Positions 52,352 through 61,167 of a stretch of DNA of 64,000 bases are shown here, piece after piece. How positions within the stretch are numbered: the stretch's first letter is position 1; the number at the start of each line of letters is the position of its first letter. Both the position numbers and the translations under genes were made by a program. Origin of the DNA: Rhizobium sp. BK399 (lineage in GTDB: Bacteria; Pseudomonadota; Alphaproteobacteria; Rhizobiales; Rhizobiaceae); assembly GCF_014194695.1 (NCBI RefSeq), contig NZ_JACIAH010000021.1, forward strand, positions 1 to 64,000, written 5' to 3'. The notes under the pieces are model-generated. The model was not told where the DNA came from and did not search any database. It saw only the letters and a program-made list of their open reading frames with translations.

Positions 52352-53314
52352 ATGGTATCGGTATCGCGAGAGAACTTTATTAAGTGGGCGCCCCTGCTGG
52401 TGCTCGTAGCCCTTGTGATCCTGTTCACAGCCATCAATCCAACGTTCTTCTCCGTCCGGAACTTTTCACGTATTGCCGTTGCGGCGGCCCCCGCGTTGAT
52501 GGTCGCCGTCGGCGTTACGTTCATCATCGTTATGGGGTCGATAGACCTGTCCATGGAAGGAGCGGTGACACTCACCGCCGTGCTGTTCGCCTACATTTTC
52601 GCGGCCTTGGGTGGATCGCTCGCCGGACTTGGCTGGATTGCCATCCCATTGGCGCTGCTGATCGGCGGGCTGATTGGAATCGTGAACGGCCTCGTGCATG
52701 TACGCCTTCGAATACCGTCTTTCATGGCAAGTCTTGCCATGGGCTTTATAGGGACCGGTGCCGGCATCCTTCTGACCGGGGGCGATATAGTGAAGGTGTC
52801 CGATCCCATCTTCCGCGGTATGCTGACCGTTCGCTTCCTCGGCTTTCCGATCATGGTATACGTCGCGTTGCTCGGTCTTCTGGTAGCCGGGTTCATCGAG
52901 CGCTACACGATCCTCGGCCGAAACTTCTATGCGGTGGGCGGCGGCGAGGACCTTGCTCATGCTTCAGGCGTCAACGTGGGAAGGGTACGCATCCTGGGCT
53001 TTGGCTTGGCTGGGCTCTTTTACGCGTTGGCAGCGATCTTGGTCGTTGGCCGCATCGGTCAGGCGGAGTCGATCACGGGCGCTAACTTCATGTTCGTATC
53101 AATCACTTCGGTAGTGGTAGGCGGCGTCGCGCTGTGGGGCGGAATAGGCGGCGTCTGGAACGCGCTGGTTGGCGTTCTAATCGTCGGGGTGATCAACAAC
53201 GGCATGGTCGTTATCGGGTTGCCCGATTTCATGCAGCAGGGCGTGCTGGGGGCTCTCGTCATCCTATCGGTCGTGCTTTCCACCGACCGCTACTCGATCT
53301 CCTTCGTGAAGTGA
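52352..53314 (+). CDS. ABC transporter permease (CUT2, RbsC-like), first
   Basis: A 320-residue permease with about nine membrane segments. CUT2 landmarks are VAVGVTFIIVMGSIDLSMEG, GLVHVRLRIPSFMASLAMGF, ILGRNFYAVGGGEDLAHASG and SVVVGGVALWGGIGGVWNAL. ATG at 52352 follows GGAGGAG at a suitable distance; the frame from 52310 covers the hairpin region. It pairs with a second, different permease at 54837, so the transporter is a heterodimer. Confidence 0.9.
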   Translation: MVSVSRENFIKWAPLLVLVALVILFTAINPTFFSVRNFSRIAVAAAPALMVAVGVTFIIVMGSIDLSMEGAVTLTAVLFAYIFAALGGSLAGLGWIAIPLALLIGGLIGIVNGLVHVRLRIPSFMASLAMGFIGTGAGILLTGGDIVKVSDPIFRGMLTVRFLGFPIMVYVALLGLLVAGFIERYTILGRNFYAVGGGEDLAHASGVNVGRVRILGFGLAGLFYALAAILVVGRIGQAESITGANFMFVSITSVVVGGVALWGGIGGVWNALVGVLIVGVINNGMVVIGLPDFMQQGVLGALVILSVVLSTDRYSISFVK

Positions 53315-53321
53315 GGCTGTC

Positions 53322-54827
53322 ATGTTTCAGTTGAAAGCAGTCGACAAGCGGTTTCCCGGCGTACATGCGCTCAAGGCCGTCAACTTCGAGATCGGGCGCG
53401 GCGAGATTGTCGGCCTCGTCGGCGAGAACGGCGCAGGCAAATCGAGCCTGATGAAGGTGATCTACGGCGCCTACCAACCCGACTCCGGCCACGTGACCAT
53501 CAACGGCAAGGCGGTGCGGTTCGCCAACCCGCGCCAGGCCATGGAACACGGCATCGGCATGGTCTTCCAGGAACAGTCTCTCATCTCCAATCTGAGCGTG
53601 ATGGAGAACATCTTCCTTGGCTACGAGGCGCAGTTCACAAGGGCGGGCGTGGTCAACTGGCGGGCGATGGCGGAAGCGGCGCGGTTTCAGCTGGCGAAAG
53701 TAAAACTAGATATCGATCCAGCGACCACGACGTCTAAGCTTTCGTTCGCGCAGCGACAGCTGGTCGAACTTGCAAAGGTACTGACGCTCGAGGAGCGCGT
53801 AAAGGGCGACCTCATCATCCTGCTCGACGAGCCGACTTCCGTACTGAGCCAGGAAGAGGTGAAGCTGCTCTTCAAGCTCGTACGCGAGCTGACCACACGC
53901 GCCTCCTTCATTTTCGTCTCCCATCGTATGGACGAAGTCATGGAGTTGAGTAACCGCGTCTACGTCATGAAGGACGGCCACGTTGTGGACGTGGTCAAGA
54001 GCGGCGACGCGGACGTAGACGCCATCCAGCACAAGATGGTCGGACGCAATATCGATCGCGAATACTATCGCGAGACAAAGCAGGTGCCGTACGACGCGTC
54101 AAAGGTCCTCGTTGAACTTGACAACGTTTCGCTGCCCGGAAAAGTCCGTGACGTATCGCTCAAGGTACACGCCGGCGAAGTCGTCTGCCTGGTCGGTACG
54201 GAGGGTTCGGGACGCGAAGGCATCATGAGGGCGATCTACGGGATGCTGTCTCCGACCAAGGGGCGGTTGAGAATCAAAGGAAAGTCGCCATCCCGATTCA
54301 ACCCAATGCGCGCGGTCGCCATGGGCCTCGGTTACGTTCCGAGGGAGCGCAAGGTCGAGGGCATCGTCGCCGGGATGAACGTGTACGAGAACATGACTCT
54401 CTCGCAACTCGGACGCAGGTCCAACGCGGGCGTCATGAGGGTTGGGGAGGAGCGATCGCTTGCGCGCGACTGGATCCGGAAGCTGTCTATCAAGGCGCAT
54501 TCCGAATATGCCGACTGCGGCAATCTATCGGGCGGGAACCAGCAGAAGGTGGTGCTGGCAAAGTGGAGGTCAGGCGGATCGGATATCATGCTGCTCGATC
54601 ACCCCACGCGCGGGCTCGACATTGGCGCAAAGGAGGACGTGTACGAGATGGTCCGGGATATGTCATCCCAAGGCGTCGGTATCGTGCTCGTTGCAGACAC
54701 TTTGGAGGAAGCAATCGGTCTTGCCCACACGATCGTCGTCATCAAGGACGGGCGCGTGACGAAGTCGTTCCCGTATCAGACAGATTCGAAGCCCTCGCTC
54801 TTCGACCTTCTGCATTACATGATCTGA
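53322..54827 (+). CDS. ABC transporter ATPase with two nucleotide-binding domains (CUT2, RbsA-like)
   Basis: A 501-residue tandem ATPase. Domain 1 (1-245) has a normal Walker A (GENGAGKSS), signature variant LSFAQRQLVELAK and Walker B LIILLDEPTSVL. Domain 2 (255-501) has a degenerate Walker A (GTEGSGREG), signature LSGGNQQKVVLAKW and Walker B IMLLDHPTRGLD, in which the catalytic Glu is replaced by His. This asymmetry is typical of the family. It starts 7 bases after the first permease gene and is followed 9 bases later by the second permease. Confidence 0.9.
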   Translation: MFQLKAVDKRFPGVHALKAVNFEIGRGEIVGLVGENGAGKSSLMKVIYGAYQPDSGHVTINGKAVRFANPRQAMEHGIGMVFQEQSLISNLSVMENIFLGYEAQFTRAGVVNWRAMAEAARFQLAKVKLDIDPATTTSKLSFAQRQLVELAKVLTLEERVKGDLIILLDEPTSVLSQEEVKLLFKLVRELTTRASFIFVSHRMDEVMELSNRVYVMKDGHVVDVVKSGDADVDAIQHKMVGRNIDREYYRETKQVPYDASKVLVELDNVSLPGKVRDVSLKVHAGEVVCLVGTEGSGREGIMRAIYGMLSPTKGRLRIKGKSPSRFNPMRAVAMGLGYVPRERKVEGIVAGMNVYENMTLSQLGRRSNAGVMRVGEERSLARDWIRKLSIKAHSEYADCGNLSGGNQQKVVLAKWRSGGSDIMLLDHPTRGLDIGAKEDVYEMVRDMSSQGVGIVLVADTLEEAIGLAHTIVVIKDGRVTKSFPYQTDSKPSLFDLLHYMI

Positions 54828-54836
54828 GGTCTCGAA

Positions 54837-55778
54837 ATGAACATGAACCGGCTAAAACCTCATCTCCCTTGGATTACGCTCGTGGCGCTTCTTGCGATCG
54901 TCGGGATACCAAACCCGGACTTCCTGAGACTCACGAACCTGCTGGAACTCGCGGGCGACATCGTGCCCCTGTTTATAATGGCGCTTGGACTGACCTTCGC
55001 GATCTACATCGGCGGGATTGACCTGTCGGCGCAATCGATGGCGAACATGGTAACCGTCATCGCCTCCGTCTACCTGGCAAGCCTTGGTGCATGGGTTGGC
55101 GTCCTCTGCATAGCCTGTGGGTTCGTGCTTGGCATGATTTCCGGGTATGCGACAACGCGCCTCTTCGTGCCCTCGTTCATCAGCACGCTTGCAGTTGGTG
55201 GTCTCGCGTTCTCGGTAGCCCAGTGGCTGTCGGGTCAACGAGCGCTTAACATGGATGCGACGCAGCGAGACGAGACTTTCGGCTGGATGATCGGTCATGT
55301 CGGAATTGTTCCAAACGAGCTTTTCATAGCTGCTGGTCTCCTTCTGACCTGCCTGTTCATCGAGCGCCGCACGCGGCTTGGCCGGGTGTTCAAGGCAGTA
55401 GGGGCGGGTGAACCTGCTGCTGCGGCATCGGGCGTCGACGTTGGTTTCTACAAGATCCTCGCTTTTGCGATATCAGGGGGATTTGCAGCCATCGCAGGTC
55501 TGCTCTTTGCGGTGAAGCTGTCGGGAGGCGCGCCTACTATCGCCAACGGCTTCCTTCTCCCCGCGATCGTAGCGGTTCTGGTGGGCGGCACACCACTCAC
55601 AGGCGGAGTCGGAGGCGTTCTCAACACGGCGATCGGCGCGATGATCGTTGCCGTAATTCGCTCCTCGATGCTCTACTTCGGCATCGAAGCCACGCAGCAG
55701 CAGATGGTCTTTGGCCTCGTTCTGATCATAGCGATTGCCCTGACGATCGACCGGTCCAAGCTGAAGACGGTGAAGTGA
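54837..55778 (+). CDS. ABC transporter permease (CUT2), second
   Basis: A 313-residue permease with about nine membrane segments: LELAGDIVPLFIMALGLTFA, YIGGIDLSAQSMANMVTVIA, TRLFVPSFISTLAVGGLAFS, TRLGRVFKAVGAGEPAAAAS and VLVGGTPLTGGVGGVLNTAI. Related to but distinct from the first permease, so the pair should make a heterodimeric pore. Two bases separate its stop from the alcohol dehydrogenase gene. Confidence 0.9.
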   Translation: MNMNRLKPHLPWITLVALLAIVGIPNPDFLRLTNLLELAGDIVPLFIMALGLTFAIYIGGIDLSAQSMANMVTVIASVYLASLGAWVGVLCIACGFVLGMISGYATTRLFVPSFISTLAVGGLAFSVAQWLSGQRALNMDATQRDETFGWMIGHVGIVPNELFIAAGLLLTCLFIERRTRLGRVFKAVGAGEPAAAASGVDVGFYKILAFAISGGFAAIAGLLFAVKLSGGAPTIANGFLLPAIVAVLVGGTPLTGGVGGVLNTAIGAMIVAVIRSSMLYFGIEATQQQMVFGLVLIIAIALTIDRSKLKTVK

Positions 55779-55779
55779 G

Positions 55780-56820
55780 ATGGATGCGGGTGAAACCATG
55801 AGAGCCGCGGTTCTGGTCGAGCCTGGGCGCTTCGAACTGCGCGACGTGCCGGTTCCGCCGATCGGCCGCGAGGACGTTCTCGTCAAGGTCGCCCAGGTAG
55901 GGATATGCGGGACCGACATTCACATGTTCCACGGGCGTTACGCGGCCGAAGCCCTTCCGATGATCCCCGGACATGAGTTCTGCGGGTTCGTAGCGGAGAA
56001 AGGTGAGGGCGTCCGGAACTTGGAAATCGGCCAGTCAGTGGTTGCGGACATCAACATCGGCTGCGGGGCATGCTACTGGTGTCGTCGCAACGAAATCCTC
56101 AACTGTTCCGAAGTCGAGCAGATCGGGATAAGCCGAGATGGCGCCTTTGCAGAATACGTGGCAGTTCCGGCCAGGCTGGTAATCCCAGCACCTGAAGACG
56201 TACCGCCGGAAGCCCTTGCTCTCACCGAGCCCGTCGGGTGCGTCGTCAGAGCAGCCAAGAAAGCTGGCGTCGGCATCGGCGACTCCGTCGTAGTGCTCGG
56301 CGCGGGTCCTGTTGGGAATCTTCATGTCCAGATGATGCGGCTGGTTGGGGCCGCACCCATCGTTGTCTTCGATCTCTCGTCCGAACGTTGCGCGGCCGCG
56401 CTTGAGGCCGGCGCCGACGTCGCGATCTCAGACCCGGCACTCCTGAAGGGCGAAGTCTTTCGGGCGACCCGCGGCATCGGAGCCGACTTCGTCATCGAGA
56501 GTGTCGGCTTGCCCAAGCTTTACGAGCTCGCTTTCGACCTCATTCGAAAGGGCGGTCACGTGGCCTTCTTTGGCATCACCGGGCCTCAGGACAAAGTTGC
56601 TCTTCCAATTCTCACAACAGTGCTTGAGGAAAACGGCCTGAAGGGCTCGGTGGCGGCGATGGGAGAAGACATGCATCAGGCGCTAAAGCTGCTGGCAAGC
56701 GGACGTTTCGATCTGAGGCGCTTTACAGGCGCGGTATTTCCGATCGGCCAGATACAGGAAGCTTTCGAGAGCCTGCCGACAAGAATTCACGATCTTAAAA
56801 CCCAGCTCCAAGTGGCATAA
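55780..56820 (+). CDS. zinc-dependent alcohol/polyol dehydrogenase (MDR family)
   Basis: A 346-residue medium-chain dehydrogenase of the sorbitol/threonine dehydrogenase type. Catalytic zinc ligands lie in GICGTDIHMFHGR and PGHEFCG; the structural zinc is held by CGACYWCRRNEILNC. The NAD(P) site is VVVLGAGPVGNLHVQMM. Start could be 55780 or the internal ATG at 55798, where family similarity begins. It directly follows the CUT2 permease gene and is likely to oxidise the imported polyol or sugar alcohol to a carbonyl (inference). Confidence 0.89.
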   Translation: MDAGETMRAAVLVEPGRFELRDVPVPPIGREDVLVKVAQVGICGTDIHMFHGRYAAEALPMIPGHEFCGFVAEKGEGVRNLEIGQSVVADINIGCGACYWCRRNEILNCSEVEQIGISRDGAFAEYVAVPARLVIPAPEDVPPEALALTEPVGCVVRAAKKAGVGIGDSVVVLGAGPVGNLHVQMMRLVGAAPIVVFDLSSERCAAALEAGADVAISDPALLKGEVFRATRGIGADFVIESVGLPKLYELAFDLIRKGGHVAFFGITGPQDKVALPILTTVLEENGLKGSVAAMGEDMHQALKLLASGRFDLRRFTGAVFPIGQIQEAFESLPTRIHDLKTQLQVA

Positions 56821-56879
56821 GTAACGTTCTGATAAATCTAGCTCGCCGTTAAGCGATGAAATAGACGATGGAGGAAATA

Positions 56880-58376
56880 ATGGACCAGCTTGCACCAAGG
56901 CACCGCCTTCCGGCCGAACCAAAAGAATTCGGCTATTTCATCGATGGCCAATGGAAAGGCCGAGACGAGCGGTTCGAACGGGCCTCGCCCGGCCACGGCG
57001 TTCCCGTATCGCGTACCGTACGATGCACCGTCGAAGACCTGAACGATGCCGTTGCCGCGGCTCGGAGAGCTTTCGAAAACGGATCGTGGGCGGACATTTC
57101 CGGCGCTGAACGCGCTGGCGTCCTTCTTCGCGCAGCGGAAATCATGAAGCGGCGCCGCGAAGAGGTAGCGTACTGGGAGGTGCTGGAAAACGGCAAGCCT
57201 ATCTCTCAGGCGCTTGGCGAAATCGATCACTGCATCGCATGCTTCGAGACGGGGGCAGGTGCCGCACGCGCGCTCCACGGAGACAGCTTCAACAATCTCG
57301 GAAAGAACCTGTTTGGGATGGTCTTGCGCGAGCCGATCGGTGTCGTGGGTCTTATAACGCCGTGGAACTTCCCCTTCCTGATCCTTTGCGAGCGCGTTCC
57401 GTTCATTCTTGCATCCGGCTGCACTCTTGTCGTGAAGCCCTCCGAGGTGACCAGCGTCACGACGCTTCTCCTTGCGGAGATCCTCGACGAGGCCGGGCTG
57501 CCGCGCGGCGCCTACAACGTCATCACGGGTTCGGGACGGACGATCGGTCAGGCGATGACGGAACACTCCGACATCGACATGATCTCTTTCACGGGGTCGA
57601 CCACGGTCGGTCGTGCCTGCGTCCATGCGGCTGCAGACTCCAACTTCAAGAAGCTTGGTCTGGAACTTGGTGGCAAGAACCCGATCATCGTTTTTGCCGA
57701 TGCAGATCTTGAATCTGCCGCCGACGCTGCTGCGTTCGGAATCTCTTTCAACACGGGCCAGTGCTGCGTCTCGTCCAGCCGGCTTATCGTGGAGGCCAAG
57801 GTCGCCCAGGAGTTTGAGGAACTGCTAGCCGCGAAGATGAAGAAGATCATTGTCGGCGATCCTCTGGATCCGGCCACGCAAGTTGGCGCGATCACCACTG
57901 AAGCGCAGAACAAGACGATCCTCGACTACATCGAAAAGGGAAGGTCCGCCGGCGCCAAGGTGTTGGTGGGAGGCGCGGTGTTCGACCATGAAGGCGGACA
58001 GTACATTCAGCCGACCCTATTCAGCGGCGTAAGCCGGGACATGCAGATTGCGACGGACGAAATTTTCGGGCCGGTGCTGTCCAGCTTTACCTTTGAAACT
58101 GTGGACGAGGCGGTTCAGATCGCCAACGACACGGTCTACGGATTGGCCGCAAGTCTTTGGACGTCGGACGTCAGCAAGGCGCTCAGTGTCACACGTCGCG
58201 TAAAGGCGGGCCGCTTCTGGGTCAATACCATCATGGCAGGCGGACCGGAGATGCCGCTCGGCGGCTTCAAGCAGTCCGGCTGGGGACGCGAGGCCGGGAT
58301 CTACGGCGTCGAAGAGTACACGCAGATCAAATCCGTCCATGTCGACCTGGCAAAGCGCCAGCCCTGGATTTCATGA
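56880..58376 (+). CDS. NAD(P)-dependent aldehyde dehydrogenase
   Basis: A 498-residue aldehyde dehydrogenase of the betaine-aldehyde/lactaldehyde-like group. Landmarks are FIDGQWKG, ITPWNFPFLI, the coenzyme motif ISFTGSTTVGRA, the catalytic Glu in LELGGKNP and the nucleophile C296 in FNTGQCCVSSSR. The C-terminal EMPLGGFKQSGWGRE is canonical. ATG at 56880 follows GGAGG; the ATG twelve bases earlier is rejected. It overlaps the GMC oxidoreductase gene by 4 bases, so the two are translated together. Probably oxidises the aldehyde made by the alcohol-oxidising neighbours. Confidence 0.9.
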   Translation: MDQLAPRHRLPAEPKEFGYFIDGQWKGRDERFERASPGHGVPVSRTVRCTVEDLNDAVAAARRAFENGSWADISGAERAGVLLRAAEIMKRRREEVAYWEVLENGKPISQALGEIDHCIACFETGAGAARALHGDSFNNLGKNLFGMVLREPIGVVGLITPWNFPFLILCERVPFILASGCTLVVKPSEVTSVTTLLLAEILDEAGLPRGAYNVITGSGRTIGQAMTEHSDIDMISFTGSTTVGRACVHAAADSNFKKLGLELGGKNPIIVFADADLESAADAAAFGISFNTGQCCVSSSRLIVEAKVAQEFEELLAAKMKKIIVGDPLDPATQVGAITTEAQNKTILDYIEKGRSAGAKVLVGGAVFDHEGGQYIQPTLFSGVSRDMQIATDEIFGPVLSSFTFETVDEAVQIANDTVYGLAASLWTSDVSKALSVTRRVKAGRFWVNTIMAGGPEMPLGGFKQSGWGREAGIYGVEEYTQIKSVHVDLAKRQPWIS

Positions 58377-59971
58377 TGGATAAGGTGTTCGATTACATCG
58401 TCGTCGGAGGCGGTTCGGCAGGCTGCGTTCTTGCGACCCGGCTTTCCGAAGATCCTTCGGCAACCGTGTGTTTGATCGAGGCGGGCGACCGTGACAAGAA
58501 CCCGCTCATTCACATGCCGGTGGGCTTTGCGAAAATGACGACGGGACCCCTCACGTGGGGTCTCGAAACCGTACCGCAAAAACATGCGATGAATCGTGTC
58601 ATACCCTACGCCCAGGCGAAGGTCTTGGGTGGAGGTTCGTCGATCAACGCGGAAGTCTACACTCGCGGCCATCCCTCAGACTACGACCGTTGGGAGCAGG
58701 AGGGGGCCGAGGGTTGGAACTTCAGCCAGATCCAAAAGTACTTTTTGAAGGCAGAAGGCAACGCCGTGTTCTCCGGTCCGCTCCACGGAGCAGATGGACC
58801 GCTGGGTGTATCGAACATCCCCGAACCGAATATCCTGACGAAGGCTTTCGCAAGAAGCTGCCAGGAGTATGGGATCCCCTATAACCCGGACTTCAATGGA
58901 GAGCGTCAGGATGGGTCGGGGATCTATCAGATAACAACCCGCAACAATCGTCGTTGCTCCGCCGCTGTCGGTTACCTCAAGCCAGTTCTTGATCGTACCA
59001 ACCTCAAGCTCGTCACAAACGCCTTTGTCCTGCGAATTCTGTTTGAGGGAAGCCGCGCGGTAGGTATCGAATACCTGCTGAACGGCCGGACGCATGTTGC
59101 AAGAGCCAGTTCCGAGGTGATCCTGACCGCCGGAGCAATCGGTACCCCCAAGCTATTGATGCAATCCGGCGTGGGAGCGGCCGACCATCTGAGATCGGTA
59201 GGCGTCACTGTCGTCCATGATCTGCCCGGCGTGGGCCAGAATCTCAGCGACCACTTCGGGGTAGACATCGTCGCCGAGATCAAAACCCGTGACAGTCTGG
59301 ACAAGTACAATGCTCTGCCGTGGATGATGTGGGCCGGCCTGCAGTACGCTCTCTTCAACTCCGGCCCGGTGACTTCAAATGTGGTCGAGGGCGGCGCCTT
59401 CTGGTTCGGCGACAAATCGGAGACGCGACCTGATCTGCAATTTCACTTCCTAGCGGGGGCCGGCGCCGAGGCCGGTGTTCCCTCGGTACCAAAGGGTTCG
59501 TCCGGCGTCACACTCAACAGCTACGTACTCCGGCCGAAATCCCGTGGCAGCGTAACCCTCCGATCTGCCGACCCTCGCGATCTACCGCTTGTCGATCCCA
59601 ACTATCTTGCGGACCCTGAAGACCTTCGCATCGCAGTCGAGGGCGTGAAGATTAGTTGCGAGATCATGCGCCAGCCGTCGCTTCAAAAGTTCGTTAGGGT
59701 AGTGCGCTTCCCGGACGATAGCATCAAGACTCAGGCAGACTTCGAAAACTATACGCGGCGCTTCGGCCGTACGTCCTACCATCCCACATGCACTTGCAAG
59801 ATGGGGGTAGATCAGATGTCCGTTGTCGATCCCAAGCTTCGCATCCACGGATTGGAGGGAATCCGTGTCTGCGACAGCTCCGCTATGCCTTCTCTGGTGG
59901 GATCGAACACCAATGCGCCGACGATCATGATTGCGGAACGGGCTTCGGACTTGATACGCGGCAACCGATGA
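58373..59971 (+). CDS. GMC-family flavin oxidoreductase (choline/alcohol dehydrogenase-like)
   Basis: A 532-residue FAD enzyme. The dinucleotide-binding motif is YIVVGGGSAGCVLATRLSED near the N-terminus, followed by VCLIEAGDRD and the GMC signature AQAKVLGGGSSINAEVYTRG. The catalytic His lies in SYHPTCTCKMG, and the C-terminus is SNTNAPTIMIAERASDLI. It oxidises a primary alcohol to an aldehyde using FAD. Start ATG at 58373 overlaps the aldehyde dehydrogenase stop. A strong hairpin follows the gene, ending this operon segment. Confidence 0.9.
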   Translation: MMDKVFDYIVVGGGSAGCVLATRLSEDPSATVCLIEAGDRDKNPLIHMPVGFAKMTTGPLTWGLETVPQKHAMNRVIPYAQAKVLGGGSSINAEVYTRGHPSDYDRWEQEGAEGWNFSQIQKYFLKAEGNAVFSGPLHGADGPLGVSNIPEPNILTKAFARSCQEYGIPYNPDFNGERQDGSGIYQITTRNNRRCSAAVGYLKPVLDRTNLKLVTNAFVLRILFEGSRAVGIEYLLNGRTHVARASSEVILTAGAIGTPKLLMQSGVGAADHLRSVGVTVVHDLPGVGQNLSDHFGVDIVAEIKTRDSLDKYNALPWMMWAGLQYALFNSGPVTSNVVEGGAFWFGDKSETRPDLQFHFLAGAGAEAGVPSVPKGSSGVTLNSYVLRPKSRGSVTLRSADPRDLPLVDPNYLADPEDLRIAVEGVKISCEIMRQPSLQKFVRVVRFPDDSIKTQADFENYTRRFGRTSYHPTCTCKMGVDQMSVVDPKLRIHGLEGIRVCDSSAMPSLVGSNTNAPTIMIAERASDLIRGNR

Positions 59972-59976
59972 ACTTC

Positions 59977-60005
59977 GTAGCCGGCGGCCCGTTGCCGCCG
60001 GCTAC
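59977..60005. terminator. strong 12-bp hairpin, probable terminator
   Basis: A perfect 12-base stem (GTAGCCGGCGGC with GCCGCCGGCTAC) around a 5-base loop, starting 6 bases after the GMC gene. No long T run follows. It separates the transporter/dehydrogenase operon from the convergent aldo/keto reductase gene and may serve both strands. Confidence 0.75.
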
Positions 60006-60196
60006 CTTACGCGCGACCACCTGCGCAATAACACCGACTCAGCACGCCAACGCCGGAGCGCGCTACGATGGACGTCCCATTATTTGGCGCGCACCCCTGT
60101 CCTCAATATCGTTTCCAGAGCCTAGACAAATTCGATGTGTCTCACCGAGCAGCCCCGCGGCAGGCTTCGCACGCCGGGGGCGCGTTTCAGCCCGGA

Positions 60197-61015
60197 TCAA
60201 TCCCATTCCGGAGCCCAAGGAACCTTGGAACTGTCTACGCAGCGATAGTTCGTAGTCGTGAAGGCGTCGATACGCTTCATGTCAACGCTCGAAAGTACAA
60301 AGTCCATCACGTCGAAGTTCGCCTTTATGTTTTCAGGCTTGGTCGACATGGTGTTGATGGTGACGCCCTTCTGAAGGATCCACCGCAAGACTACCTGCGC
60401 CGCCGTCTTCCCGTATGTCTCGCCGATCTGTTCGAAGTCCGGATACCGAAAGACCGCCCCGCGCGCCACGGACGAAAAAGACGACAGCGGCACGCCGCTC
60501 TCGAACGAGGCTTCCAGAAGAACCGTCTGATCGAGTAGAGGGTGAAATTCCACCTGGTTGATCACGACTTCCCCGTCGAGCAGAGCCTGCGCCTCCTTCA
60601 TCATCCGCGCAGTGAAGTTCGAAACGCCGATCGCCTCGGTCAAGCCTTCGCGTTTCGCCTCCCTCAAAAGCTCCAAGATCCCGCGATTGTCGCCGGACGT
60701 GTCGGGCCAGTGCAGGAGGAGCAGATCGACGCGGAACAGCCCGAGCTTTTCAAGGCTGCCCTCGACTGACTTGAGAAAGCGGTCTGATGAGTAGTTGTCG
60801 GGATGCACCTTCGTGGTGATGAATAGCTCTTCCCGCTTGATAGCATGCCTGGAGATCGCCGCTCCGACGTCGGCTTCGTTTTCGTACATCTGCGCCGTGT
60901 CGAAGGCGCGGTATCCTACGTTATAGGCTTCTCCGAAGGTGGAGATCAGCTCCTCGCCCTTCAATGGGAATGTCCCAAAAGCTCGTTCCAAACCCGGCCG
61001 AAAACAAATCGACAT
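60197..61015 (-). CDS. aldo/keto reductase
   Basis: A 272-residue aldo/keto reductase of the 2,5-diketo-D-gluconate reductase-like group. The tetrad is visible: Asp in RAFDTAQMY, Tyr in the same motif (AQMYENEADVG), Lys in FITTKVHPDN and His in LLLLHWPD. NADPH-binding STKPENIKANFDV lies near the C-terminus. The N-terminal strand is shorter and unusual (MSICFRPGLERAFGTFPL). ATG at 61015 is chosen because GGAGG precedes it. It is divergent from the CoA-transferase gene with the TetR-type operator in between, so it may share that control. Confidence 0.87.
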   Translation of the reverse strand: MSICFRPGLERAFGTFPLKGEELISTFGEAYNVGYRAFDTAQMYENEADVGAAISRHAIKREELFITTKVHPDNYSSDRFLKSVEGSLEKLGLFRVDLLLLHWPDTSGDNRGILELLREAKREGLTEAIGVSNFTARMMKEAQALLDGEVVINQVEFHPLLDQTVLLEASFESGVPLSSFSSVARGAVFRYPDFEQIGETYGKTAAQVVLRWILQKGVTINTMSTKPENIKANFDVMDFVLSSVDMKRIDAFTTTNYRCVDSSKVPWAPEWD

Positions 61016-61125
61016 CTTCAATTCTCCTCCAACAGTTCTTGAATCGATCATTGCTCGCGCCCGTCCAGAAAAGTCGGAGAAACGCGTTGATTTTCAAACT
61101 TGCACTTACGATCCCGACCACCTAT

Positions 61126-61146
61126 AACGCACTAACCAGTTACTTG
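61126..61146 (-). promoter_or_regulatory. operator-like site before the CoA-transferase gene
   Basis: The minus strand here is identical over 21 bases to 51060-51080. It ends 21 bases before the CoA-transferase ATG, so a bound repressor would block promoter clearance. It also lies about 110 bases from the divergent aldo/keto reductase start. Confidence 0.7.
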
Positions 61147-61167
61147 CAACGGGCGGGAGGAATGTCC

